A stretch of DNA of 64,000 nt. It comes from Streptomyces sp. ITFR-16 (lineage in GTDB: Bacteria > Actinomycetota > Actinomycetes > Streptomycetales > Streptomycetaceae). Both the position numbers and the translations under genes were made by a program. The stretch covers positions 5,394,001 through 5,458,000 of the forward strand of contig NZ_CP134609.1 of assembly GCF_031844705.1 (NCBI RefSeq), given 5' to 3'. The notes below the pieces were generated by a model. The model did not search any database, was not told where the DNA came from, and saw only the letters and a list, made by a program, of their open reading frames with translations. Of the stretch, positions 1 through 8,266 are shown piece after piece (position 1 is the stretch's first letter; every line of letters starts with the position of its first letter).

Positions 1-193
1 GCGGGCAGAGCTCGGCCTGGGCGGTCGCGTCGGGGTCATGGCCCTGCTGCGGGTAGCCGTAACCGGGCGCGGGCGGCGGGGGTGGCGGCGGGGGAACTGC
101 GCCCGCAGGCGCGCCCGCCCCGGCCATGCGGTGGCCGCAGACCTCGCACCAGTCTTCGGAACCCGACTGGTGTCCGTTCGGGCAGGTCGGCAT
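1..193 (-). CDS. Zinc-ribbon protein, probably FHA domain (3' part outside window)
   Basis: Only the first 64 or so residues are visible; the gene runs off the left edge. It starts MPTCPNGHQSGSEDWCEVCG, with Cys4, Cys16 and Cys19 (and His8) forming a likely zinc ribbon, followed by a proline/glycine-rich linker and the beginning of a second CP motif at the edge. The ATG at 193 has a strong ribosome site (AAGGGGGAAG, 7 bases away). I recall Streptomyces proteins with this N-terminus that carry a C-terminal FHA (phosphothreonine-binding) domain, but that domain is not visible here, so the FHA assignment is inference. It lies 50 bases downstream of the vWA gene and is the last visible gene of the kinase operon. 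An FHA protein would be a natural target of the PknG-type kinase, as GarA is in mycobacteria. Confidence 0.7.
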   Translation of the reverse strand, partial: MPTCPNGHQSGSEDWCEVCGHRMAGAGAPAGAVPPPPPPPPAPGYGYPQQGHDPDATAQAELCP

Positions 194-243
194 GTCGGCG
201 CTTCCCCCTTTCCTTCTCCGGCCCCGGAGGCCGTCAAGTATGG

Positions 244-1602
244 CTATTTCTTGACGCGAACGGTCTTCGTGGAGCGCGTTTCGAGTGTCATCTCGTCCGC
301 ATCCGCTACCTTCGCCTTCAGTCGCACAGTACCTGTCGCCGCGTCGACGACGTCTACCACCTTCGAAAGCAGTTTCGCAGTGTCCTCGTTCCCGGACGCC
401 GATGCCAGCTGCACCGCACGGCCGAGTTTGGCCGTCGCGCCGTCGAAGTCTCCCGACTTGCGTGCATCGAGCCCCTGTTGGATGACTTGGGCCAGTTCCG
501 CCTGACCCGTGTAGTGCGCGACCTGCGGATTGATCGAGGTCGAGGCCACCATGTCGTCCGTCCAGACCGCCCGTACCAGGCCCTGCGACAGCGTCTGGGG
601 AGCCCCGCCCGCCGGGTCCGGAAGGATCAGCGAGACCCGGGCCGCGAGCATCTCCTGCCCGATGCCGGCCTCCGGCACCTGGACGCACACGTGGTAGTCG
701 CGGGACTCGTCGCCCCAGGAACCCGTGGGGTAGTCCCCGGCCCGGGGACCCGCCTCGGTGCGGCGGTCGGTCAGCTCGGCGACCGTCGGCGCGACCTGCT
801 TCACGAACTTGATCTCCACGCCGACCGGGGTCCAGAGCCGCAGCGCCACGTCCGCGACCTCCTTGCCCATCGCGTTCTCCATCATCTGCGTGAAGTCCGT
901 GGCCAGCCCCGCCGGGTCGGCGACGATGTCGGCCGTGCCGAGCAGCGCCGAGGCGATCGCTGTGACCTCTTTCACTTCCCAGTCGGTGCCGACCCCGCGG
1001 GCGTCACAGGTGAACCGGCCCGCACACGCGTCGAGCGCGGCCCGCAGATCCTCCGGGGACTCGTGCTCGTTGCGCCCGTCCGTCAGCAGGATGCCGTGCC
1101 GGATGTCCACATCGGCGGCGCCCAGCAGCCGGTCGGCCAGCCGCAGCCAGGTCCCGATCGCCGTGCCGCCGCCCGCGCTCAGCCGGCGCAGCGCCTCCTT
1201 GGCCTGGGCCCGGGTCCCGGCGTCGGCCACCGCGAGCCGGCCGTTGCCCGGATAGACCTCCTTGGCGACGTGCGTGCCGCCGACCACGGCGAAGGAGGTG
1301 CCGTCGCGCAGGGTGTCGATGGCTGCCGCCGTAGCGTCGCGGGCGTTGCGCATCTTCGTCGGCGGGTAGTCCATCGAACCCGAACAGTCGACCATGATCA
1401 CGACGGCGGCGTCGGCCGTCCGGCCCGGGGCGAGCGTGGGCGCGATGCTCGCACCCGTCAGCGGGACACCCCCGGTGGTGCCGCCGCCGGTCGACGTGAC
1501 CGTGATGATGCCGTTGACCTCACGGCCGCCCTCGGGAAGAAATTCGTTCTGATACACCTCGACGGAGAACTGCGGCACGTTCGACTTGGAGAAGTTGGCC
1601 AT
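244..1602 (-). CDS. von Willebrand factor A domain protein
   Basis: A 452-residue cytosolic protein with no signal peptide or membrane segment. The vWA domain begins near residue 66 and has the metal-ion-dependent adhesion motif DCSGSM (Asp72, Ser74, Ser76) and a later LLTDGRNE strand carrying the conserved Thr-Asp. The C-terminal part is helical with a short repeat-like segment (ARKSGDFDGATAKLGRAV) resembling a tetratricopeptide unit. The start at 1602 is preferred over the upstream codon at 1626 because AAGGAG sits 8 bases before it. It follows the PP2C gene by 89 bases in the PknG operon. Such vWA proteins usually act as metal-dependent scaffolds for protein complexes; the partner here is unknown. 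Confidence 0.88.
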   Translation of the reverse strand: MANFSKSNVPQFSVEVYQNEFLPEGGREVNGIITVTSTGGGTTGGVPLTGASIAPTLAPGRTADAAVVIMVDCSGSMDYPPTKMRNARDATAAAIDTLRDGTSFAVVGGTHVAKEVYPGNGRLAVADAGTRAQAKEALRRLSAGGGTAIGTWLRLADRLLGAADVDIRHGILLTDGRNEHESPEDLRAALDACAGRFTCDARGVGTDWEVKEVTAIASALLGTADIVADPAGLATDFTQMMENAMGKEVADVALRLWTPVGVEIKFVKQVAPTVAELTDRRTEAGPRAGDYPTGSWGDESRDYHVCVQVPEAGIGQEMLAARVSLILPDPAGGAPQTLSQGLVRAVWTDDMVASTSINPQVAHYTGQAELAQVIQQGLDARKSGDFDGATAKLGRAVQLASASGNEDTAKLLSKVVDVVDAATGTVRLKAKVADADEMTLETRSTKTVRVKK

Positions 1603-1691
1603 CTGATCGGCTCCTTGAGGCTCCACGTGTCAGATGAAGACAGGCGTACGGACAAAGGCGTCGGAAATGCGGGTGCGGGGCGGAACGGGAC

Positions 1692-2933
1692 TCACCCGCC
1701 GCTGTAGGCGGATCCTGCCCCTTGAGGTGATACGGCGAACGGCAGCAGCGCCACTGTTACGTTGTCGTGGCCCCCGCCGTCCAGGGCGTGGCCCACCAGC
1801 ACCTGGGCGCCGTGCAGCGGCCGTTCGTAGGCGTCGGCGGGCACCGCGGCGGCCATCTCGGCGGCGGACTCCGCGTAGTTCCACAGGCCGTCCGTGCAGA
1901 CCACCACCAGGCCGGGGCGGTCCGGTTTGAACGACGCGGTGTGCGGCTCCAGTTCGTAGGAGTCGGCGCCGAGCCAGCCCGTGATGGCGTGCGCCCGCTC
2001 GTCCGCGTACGCCTCCGCCTCGTTCATCAGGCCGGCCGCGACCATCTGCGCGGCCCAGGAGTCGTCCTCGGTGAGCCGGGCCGGCGCGGTGGAGCGGTCC
2101 TCGGGCACCCAGTACACCCGGCTGTCGCCCACCCAGCCGACCACCAGCAGGCCGCCCGCCATGACCGCGCCGACCAGGGTGCACGCCGGCGCGTTCTGCT
2201 GGCGGTGCGGATCGCGCTCCTGGCCCTGGCCGTCGTCCCGCGCGAGCCGGTTGACCGACTCGGCGGCCGCGACGATCGCCTCGTGCATCGCCTGCTGCGG
2301 ATGCGTGCCGCGCGGCAGCGCGCCGAGCAGCGCCTCGTTGGCCGCGCTCGCGGCGGCGGCCGATGCCTCGTCCGGCCGGCTGGCCGACGAGACGCCGTCG
2401 CAGACGATCGCGACGACGGCGGGGGAGCCGTCCGGCAGTGCGGTGACCGACACCGCGAACGAGTCCTCGTTGCGGTGGTGGCGCAGGCCCCGGTCGCTGA
2501 CCGCGGCCACCGAACCGAGCTCCTGCTCCATGTGGTCGCGCTCGCGCGGCTGGGCGTGGCCGCAGTTCTCGCAGTAGCCGTCGTCGTCGACCCGGCCGGC
2601 CCGGCAGGCGACACACACCTTGGTGCCGGGCGGCAGGACGGCGGCCGGTTCGGGTGCCGTACGGGGATCGGGCGCCGGAGCGGCCGTCCCGGGGGCGGCC
2701 AGCTCGAAGTCGCCGGAGGCCTCCGGGCCGTCGGAGCGGACCGCCGCGGGCGCGGCGGCGACCGGGGCGGCGCCCCCGCCGGTGGTGATGGCGATGGTCG
2801 GGCGGTCCTGCGGCGGCTCGGGCACGGCCGACAGGTCGTACCCGCACGCCCCGCAGAACAGGTCGCCCGGCTCCAGCGGCTCCTCGCAGCCGGGACACCT
2901 CGACACGCCCGGCTCCTGGTGGTTCTGCGACAT
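1692..2933 (-). CDS. PP2C-family serine/threonine phosphatase with N-terminal zinc ribbons
   Basis: A 413-residue protein. The N-terminus has a zinc ribbon (Cys13, Cys16, Cys27, Cys30) and a second CVAC...CENC ribbon before the catalytic domain, separated by an Ala/Pro-rich linker. The PP2C fold is shown by SDRGLRHHRNEDSF, VAIVCDGVSS, GWVGDSRVYW, VCTDGLWNYA and GGGHDNVTVAL, with the metal-binding aspartates present. It should remove phosphate from Ser/Thr residues and probably opposes the kinase encoded immediately upstream. The ATG at 2933 lies 2 bases after the kinase stop codon, so translation is probably coupled; no good Shine-Dalgarno sequence is visible. A GTG at 2945 overlapping the kinase end is a possible alternative start. 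Confidence 0.92.
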   Translation of the reverse strand: MSQNHQEPGVSRCPGCEEPLEPGDLFCGACGYDLSAVPEPPQDRPTIAITTGGGAAPVAAAPAAVRSDGPEASGDFELAAPGTAAPAPDPRTAPEPAAVLPPGTKVCVACRAGRVDDDGYCENCGHAQPRERDHMEQELGSVAAVSDRGLRHHRNEDSFAVSVTALPDGSPAVVAIVCDGVSSASRPDEASAAAASAANEALLGALPRGTHPQQAMHEAIVAAAESVNRLARDDGQGQERDPHRQQNAPACTLVGAVMAGGLLVVGWVGDSRVYWVPEDRSTAPARLTEDDSWAAQMVAAGLMNEAEAYADERAHAITGWLGADSYELEPHTASFKPDRPGLVVVCTDGLWNYAESAAEMAAAVPADAYERPLHGAQVLVGHALDGGGHDNVTVALLPFAVSPQGAGSAYSGG

Positions 2934-2935
2934 GT

Positions 2936-5683
2936 TCACACCCACGTTCGGGGGCGGAAACGGTTGGCCCGCTCCACCAGTTCGATCCTCTCGTCGCCGG
3001 GCTCCGCAAGCCGGGCGAGCATCCGGTACGAACGCTCGAGCCCGAACCGCAGGCCGCGCTCGTCCAACTCACTGCCGAGCAGTGTCCTCGGGCCCTGCGG
3101 TCCGGCCGGTGCGGCCGGCTGCGGGGCCGAGGGACTACCGGAGAGTACCCAGTCGAGCGCGGTGCCCAGCACCTCGGTCGACAACTGCTCCCGGCGCACC
3201 GCGTCCAGCCCCAGCGCGGCCAGCCCCGAGACCTGGTCCGACGCGGCCGTCAGATCGGTCATCAGGGGCTCGTCCGGGGCCCGTTCACGCAGCCGGGCCC
3301 GCACCGCGGCGACCCGGGCCGCCGTGTAGTGGATCGAGGCCTCCGGCACGGACTCCAGGGTCCGGACGGCGGCGCCCCGGTCCCCGGCCGCGATCTGCAC
3401 CCGGGCCAGGCCGAACGCCGCGCTCACGAAGCTCGGGTCGGTCAGCCACACCAGGCGGTAGTACTCGGCGGCGTTGTCCAGCTGGCCCAGGACCTCCGCG
3501 CAGATGCCGAGCGCCAGCTTCGGCGCCGGCTCCCCGGGGAACGCGTCGTAGACCGCGTCGAACGACAGCGCCGCGTTCTCCTTGTCGCCGGTCACCAGGG
3601 AGGTCAGGCCCCGGTACCAGACGACGCGCCAGTCGTCCGGGTGCTTCGCCTCCAGCGCCGCCAGGGTCGTGGCCGCCCCGTCGAGGTCGGCCATCTCCAG
3701 GGAGGCCCGCAGCTCACGCAGCCGGGTCTCCAGCGAGGCGGCGGGCACCGCCTGCAGGGCCGCGATCAGCTCGGCGGGCGCCGAGGCCATCACGCCCGCG
3801 AGGAAGCCCGCGTTGGGGTCGTTCGCGTCGACCCGGGGGACCGGCAGCGCGAGCGCGGTCGCCCGCACATCGAGCCCGGCCAGCCGGGGACCCGGCCCGC
3901 TGTACGTCCCCGGCGCGGTGCCGGGGGCCGCGAGCGGGGTCCGGGGGGCCGGAATGGCCGCCGGTGCCTGCGCGTACGGCCCGGGGGTGCCGGGGGAGCG
4001 GACATGGGTGGAGGTGGCGGGCAGCGGGCCCGCCCCGGCGGCGAACGCGGGCGGCGGGCCGGCGGGCAGCGCTCCCGGCGTCCCCCCGGGCGGGGCCACC
4101 GCAGCGGGCGGAGCGGGCTGCCCGGTCACCGGAGCGGGGCCACCGCCGCGCCGGCGTCCCAGGAAGCCGGACTCGGGCGCCCGCGCCCCCAGGCGCGAGA
4201 CCTCACCGCTCTGCGCGGCGAACAGCTCCGTGTCGGTGACCCGCAGCTCCGCGCCGAACAGCGTCGACAGCGCCGGACGCGGCCGCCCCGTCTGGAGCGA
4301 CACCACCTCTCGCAGCACACCCGTCAGCTGCTCCGCCATCTCCGACGCGGAGGCGAACCGCCGTGCCGGATCGGGGTCGGTGGCCCGGACGAGAAGCCGG
4401 TAGAACGACTCGTACTGCCGGAAGACCTCGATGTTGTCCGGGTCCGGCAGCGAGTCCACGAAGACGTTCGTGTACCCCTGGAAGTCGAAGGTGAGCACGG
4501 CCAGCGTCCGCGCCACCGTGTACAGGTCGGAGGCGACCGAGGGGCCGACCTCCGCGACCTCGGGCGCCTGGTAGCCCACCGTGCCGTAGATGGCCGACTC
4601 GTCGTCGTCCATCCTGCGCACCGCGCCCATGTCGATCAGCTTGAGCTGGTCCTCGGTCTGGATGGCGTTGTCGACCTTGAAGTCGCAGTACAGCAGGTTG
4701 CGGCTGTGCAGATGGCCCAGCGCCTCCAGCGCCTCGATGCCGAACGCGCACGCCTGCTCCACCGGCAGCGGATCGCGCTTTCCGGACGCCGTGCGGCGCT
4801 CGTTGGCGATCTCCTTGAGCGCCTTGCCGCCGACGTACTCCATGACGATGTAGCCGTCGAGCGAGCCCGTGCGCTGGTCGAGGTGCTCGACGAAGTTGTA
4901 GATCCGGACGATGTTGGAGTGCTCGATCTCGGCAAGGAACCGGCGCTCCGAGATGGCCGCCGCCATGGCGTCCTGGTCGCCCGTGTCGAGCAGGCCCTTG
5001 AGCACCACCCAGCGGTCGGAGACCGCGCGGTCCACCGCGAGGTAGACCCAGCCGAGCCCGCCGTGCGCCAGACAGCCCGCGACCTCGTACTGCCCGTGGA
5101 CGATGTCGCCCGCCTGCAGCTTCGGCACGAAGGAGTACGGGTGGCCGCACTTGGTGCAGAACCCCTCCGTACGCCCCGCCCGGTCGCCCCGGGACCGGCC
5201 CACCGGCGCCCCGCAGTCCGAACGCGAACAGAACCGCTTGCGCTCGGAGACCTCCGGGTTCTCCATCACCGCCGTACGCGGATCGGGACGCGGCACGTCC
5301 GGGACGAGCACCAGGCCGGCCCCCAGCCGGTTGCGGCCCGAGGCGTTGGTCGACTTGGCCGAGGAACGCACCGAGACCGAACGCGAGGTGGTGCTGCCCG
5401 ACAGGGCCCGGGACAGCCGCCCGGACACCGAACGCCGGGACGTGGAGGAGCGGGACGAGGAGCGCGAGGACGCCCTCGACGACGCCTGCGAACTGCTGCG
5501 GACCGAGGTGCTGTTGCTGCCCCTGCCCGCCTTGCCGCCGCCCGCGATGCCGGTGGGCGGCGAGCTCACCATCCCGTTCGGCGAGACGACCGGGGCCAGA
5601 CCGCAGGTGTCGCAGTACAGCTCACCGCCGCCCATGTCCTCGTAGCTGCCCTCGCACGCGGGGCGCTGGCACTGCGTACTCAT
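2936..5683 (-). CDS. pknG: PknG-type serine/threonine protein kinase
   Basis: A 915-residue soluble kinase. Residues 1-30 form a CX5C...CX2C zinc ribbon, residues 54-110 are a Ser/Arg-rich tract, and residues 152-180 form a second, rubredoxin-like cysteine cluster as in mycobacterial PknG. The kinase domain (about 198-460) has the invariant Lys229, a catalytic loop YCDFKVDN (Asp334, no Arg before it, so non-RD) and DMG (Asp351) in place of DFG, as PknG proteins have. A Pro/Ala/Gly-rich linker (about 520-610) precedes a helical TPR C-terminus. PknG in mycobacteria phosphorylates the FHA protein GarA to control glutamate metabolism. The start at 5683 is chosen because AGGGGGA is 6 bases upstream; an ATG two codons earlier is too close to it. 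It overlaps nothing and is coupled to the phosphatase gene downstream. Confidence 0.95.
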   Translation of the reverse strand: MSTQCQRPACEGSYEDMGGGELYCDTCGLAPVVSPNGMVSSPPTGIAGGGKAGRGSNSTSVRSSSQASSRASSRSSSRSSTSRRSVSGRLSRALSGSTTSRSVSVRSSAKSTNASGRNRLGAGLVLVPDVPRPDPRTAVMENPEVSERKRFCSRSDCGAPVGRSRGDRAGRTEGFCTKCGHPYSFVPKLQAGDIVHGQYEVAGCLAHGGLGWVYLAVDRAVSDRWVVLKGLLDTGDQDAMAAAISERRFLAEIEHSNIVRIYNFVEHLDQRTGSLDGYIVMEYVGGKALKEIANERRTASGKRDPLPVEQACAFGIEALEALGHLHSRNLLYCDFKVDNAIQTEDQLKLIDMGAVRRMDDDESAIYGTVGYQAPEVAEVGPSVASDLYTVARTLAVLTFDFQGYTNVFVDSLPDPDNIEVFRQYESFYRLLVRATDPDPARRFASASEMAEQLTGVLREVVSLQTGRPRPALSTLFGAELRVTDTELFAAQSGEVSRLGARAPESGFLGRRRGGGPAPVTGQPAPPAAVAPPGGTPGALPAGPPPAFAAGAGPLPATSTHVRSPGTPGPYAQAPAAIPAPRTPLAAPGTAPGTYSGPGPRLAGLDVRATALALPVPRVDANDPNAGFLAGVMASAPAELIAALQAVPAASLETRLRELRASLEMADLDGAATTLAALEAKHPDDWRVVWYRGLTSLVTGDKENAALSFDAVYDAFPGEPAPKLALGICAEVLGQLDNAAEYYRLVWLTDPSFVSAAFGLARVQIAAGDRGAAVRTLESVPEASIHYTAARVAAVRARLRERAPDEPLMTDLTAASDQVSGLAALGLDAVRREQLSTEVLGTALDWVLSGSPSAPQPAAPAGPQGPRTLLGSELDERGLRFGLERSYRMLARLAEPGDERIELVERANRFRPRTWV

Positions 5684-5786
5684 GGTCATTCCCCCTGTTC
5701 GCCCCGCCGCCGCGGCGGCCACGATGCTCCGTCACTCGATTCCACTGCCCGCTTCGCCCACTCCGTGCCCCAGGGCACCGGGCCTC

Positions 5787-7121
5787 TCACGGGTGCCCCC
5801 GCCGGTCCTGCGGGCCCGGCGCCCCGCGCCCGCCCAGCAGGTCCAGCGCCGCGTCCTGGTAGCGCTGCACGGCCATGGCCGCGACCCGCAGATCGCACGG
5901 GGCGCTCCACAGCATCCGGCGCGCCGCGTCGTACCGCTCGATGAGGACCGGGTCCTCCGCCAGCCCGTGCCGGGCCACCTTCGCCTTGTATGCGTCGAGC
6001 CGGCCGCGCAGCTCGGCGCGGACGGCCAGCGGCGCGGTGACCGCAGTCAACTGCTCGCGGGCCCGCAGCAGTTCCTCCTCGGCCTGCCGCTCCAGGGTCT
6101 CCAGGAGCGGCGAGAGCCGGTGCCACTGGGCGTGCCTGCGGTACTCCGAAGCCGCCGCCAGACGCTCCTGGAGCGCGGTCGGCGGGCCGTTGACCGCGGG
6201 CACCTCGGACGCGGCGATCTTCGCCAGCACCTCGCCGCGCGCCGCCCGCGCCTCGGCCAGGGTGCGGTCCGCGCGGGAGAGGATGTCGCGCAGCTGGACC
6301 AGCCGCTGCTCGGCGTCCTGGCGGACAGCGAGCACCGCCTCGACCTCGCGCCGCACCTCGTCCAGCGCACGGGCCGCACGGTCGTAGCGCGTGGTGTCGG
6401 GACGGCCGCCGCCCGGCGCCGAACTGCCCGGCCCCGGCAGCCAGAACGCCAGCGGGTCGGAGATCACCTGCACCCGGAGCGTGGCCAGCTCCCGGGTGAT
6501 CGACTCCAGGTCGTCACCCGCCGGGTGCTCCCCGGGCCGGACGCCCACCGAGTGCGCCAGCGAGGCCGTCCGGCGCAGCTCGGCGGCGAGCAGGTCTATC
6601 CGGGCGGGCATGGCCGACCAGACGGAGTCCGAGGCCACCACCATGTCCAGCGAGCGGGCGTACAGCTCGTTCATCCGGGCGACCAGCTCCTCCAGCGTGA
6701 ACCGCTCGGAGAGCCGGGCCGGGCCGGTGATCGACGGATCGGGGCCCGCCGCGGCGTGCGCCACCGTGACCCCCTGGCCGCGCAGCAGTTCGGTCAGGGT
6801 GGCCAGGTCCTCACGGTTGGGGTGGCGGCGCCTGGCCCGCACCTCGCGCGCCTGGGTCAGCACCCCCGCGTACGCGTCGAAGTAGCTCCACAGCAGCGTG
6901 ATCGACTGCTCGGTGGTGATCCAGCGCTCCCGGGTGACGCCGGTGAGGTCCGCGCCCTCCAGGAGCCGGCGGCCGGCGTGGTCCTGCAGGGCGAGGAGCG
7001 AGGTCTCGATCGCCTCGTGCTCCGCACCGAGCCGGGCCAGCGCACGGTCGGCCTCGTCCCGGTCCATGACCGGACCGGGGGGCCGGGCCGCGTAGCTGGG
7101 GAAGGGGCCCGCGACGCCCAT
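5787..7121 (-). CDS. Conserved helical protein of the PknG operon, function unknown
   Basis: A 444-residue protein predicted to be almost wholly alpha-helical and rich in Ala, Arg, Glu and Leu, with several coiled-coil-like stretches (for example ALDEVRREVEAVLAVRQDAE). No signal peptide, membrane segment, cysteine cluster or catalytic motif is seen. A GAGAGGTGAT ribosome site precedes the ATG at 7121. It sits between the GlnH-like and PknG genes, with gaps of 75 and 103 bases, which suggests it works with them, perhaps as an adaptor between the membrane sensor and the kinase. Mycobacterial glnX-glnH-pknG has no such gene between glnH and pknG as far as I recall. I do not recognise its family. 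Confidence 0.85.
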   Translation of the reverse strand: MGVAGPFPSYAARPPGPVMDRDEADRALARLGAEHEAIETSLLALQDHAGRRLLEGADLTGVTRERWITTEQSITLLWSYFDAYAGVLTQAREVRARRRHPNREDLATLTELLRGQGVTVAHAAAGPDPSITGPARLSERFTLEELVARMNELYARSLDMVVASDSVWSAMPARIDLLAAELRRTASLAHSVGVRPGEHPAGDDLESITRELATLRVQVISDPLAFWLPGPGSSAPGGGRPDTTRYDRAARALDEVRREVEAVLAVRQDAEQRLVQLRDILSRADRTLAEARAARGEVLAKIAASEVPAVNGPPTALQERLAAASEYRRHAQWHRLSPLLETLERQAEEELLRAREQLTAVTAPLAVRAELRGRLDAYKAKVARHGLAEDPVLIERYDAARRMLWSAPCDLRVAAMAVQRYQDAALDLLGGRGAPGPQDRRGHP

Positions 7122-7196
7122 CGATCACCTCTCCGCTCTCCCTGCCGGGCGGGGGCCCGGCAGGATCAGTACTGCCAACCCGGCCCGGGGCCCGTC

Positions 7197-8255
7197 CTAG
7201 TCCCGGTACTTGGGCGCCGGCGGCGCCGTGATCCCGGGCAGGCCGTCCTCCAGCCACTTCTCGTACGACTGCATCCACGGGCTGTTCGCCCCGCCTGCGC
7301 GGTAGCCGACCAGCACCTGGTTGACCCGCGCCACCAGGTCGTCGGCGCCCAGCTTGGCGGCCACGCCGTAGTACTCCGTGGTGGAGGGCTTGTCGCCCTT
7401 CAGCTCCACGGCCGGGTCCTGGGCGGCCTGGCCGGCCGCCAGGGCGTTGTCCGTGACGACCGCGTCGACCTCGCCCATCTGGAGCCGTACCAGGCAGTCC
7501 AGCTGGTTGGGGACCGTGAGCAGGTCCTCGTCGGCGTCGGTGCCGTCGTGCTTGTCCTTGAACACCGAGCCGAACGACTTCTTCTCCAGCGCCTCGTACG
7601 CCGTGGAGCCCTCGGCGGTGCAGACCCGCTTGCCGGACAGCGAGGAGTCGAACCCGGTGATGGAGGAGTCCTTGGGCGCGAGGACCTGCTGGCCCGCCTG
7701 GAAGTAGGCCGTGGAGAAGGAGACCTGCTCCAGCCGGGCGCAGTTGATCGTCATCGTCCGGACGACGACGTCGACCTTGTCGTTCTCCAGGGCGGCGATG
7801 CGCTGGTTGGTGGGGATGGCCCGGAAGATCACCTTGCCGGGGTCGCCCAGGATGTTCTTGGCGATCGCCCGCACCAGGTCGATGTCGAAGCCCTCGAGGT
7901 CGCCGGACTCGGGGTCGCGGAAGCCCCACTGGAAGCTGTTCTGGTCGACACCGGCGATCAGCTTGCCGCGCTTCTTGATCCGCTCGATGGCGGGTCCGTC
8001 CGCGTCGGAGGGGCGCAGGCTCGCCTCGGGGTCCTTGCAGTCCCCGGCCCGCGTCTGGACGGCGTGCGCCGCCCCCGGGCCCGAGACGTCCGGGCCGAAG
8101 GTGTCGCCGCCGCCGTGGGAGAGCGGCAGCAGGGTCAGCGAGGCCGTCACCGCGCAGGCCACCGCCATGGCGCTCACCCCGCCCCAGCCGCGCAGCCGGC
8201 GCAGCACGCGTCCCGCGCCCGTCCCGGTGCCCGTCAGCGGGTTCTCCCTTGTCAT
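7197..8255 (-). CDS. glnH: GlnH-like amino-acid substrate-binding protein
   Basis: A 352-residue periplasmic-binding-protein type 3 (SBP_bac_3) protein. The ligand domain starts at IKKRGKLIAGVDQNSFQWGF and contains GFDIDLVRAIAKNILGD, the typical signature of polar amino-acid binders. Residues about 25-47 form one hydrophobic segment. The only cysteine in that segment lies in its middle and is not in a good lipobox, so the protein may be held by an uncleaved helix rather than a lipid. The ATG at 8255 is preferred to the GTG at 8270 because GGGGGAG lies 2 bases upstream of a CG spacer before it. No ABC permease or ATPase is present nearby, so it probably senses rather than imports, as proposed for mycobacterial GlnH with GlnX and PknG. 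Confidence 0.9.
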   Translation of the reverse strand: MTRENPLTGTGTGAGRVLRRLRGWGGVSAMAVACAVTASLTLLPLSHGGGDTFGPDVSGPGAAHAVQTRAGDCKDPEASLRPSDADGPAIERIKKRGKLIAGVDQNSFQWGFRDPESGDLEGFDIDLVRAIAKNILGDPGKVIFRAIPTNQRIAALENDKVDVVVRTMTINCARLEQVSFSTAYFQAGQQVLAPKDSSITGFDSSLSGKRVCTAEGSTAYEALEKKSFGSVFKDKHDGTDADEDLLTVPNQLDCLVRLQMGEVDAVVTDNALAAGQAAQDPAVELKGDKPSTTEYYGVAAKLGADDLVARVNQVLVGYRAGGANSPWMQSYEKWLEDGLPGITAPPAPKYRD

Positions 8256-8266
8256 CGCTCCCCCTG

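Noticed and set aside
82..1707. Long plus-strand open frame over the vWA gene
   Set aside because: It mirrors the minus-strand gene; its protein is Arg/Pro/His-rich without motifs. Similar mirror frames over 1767-3329, 5682-8504, 21663-24455, 31602-34991 and 36350-39052 were dropped for the same reason.
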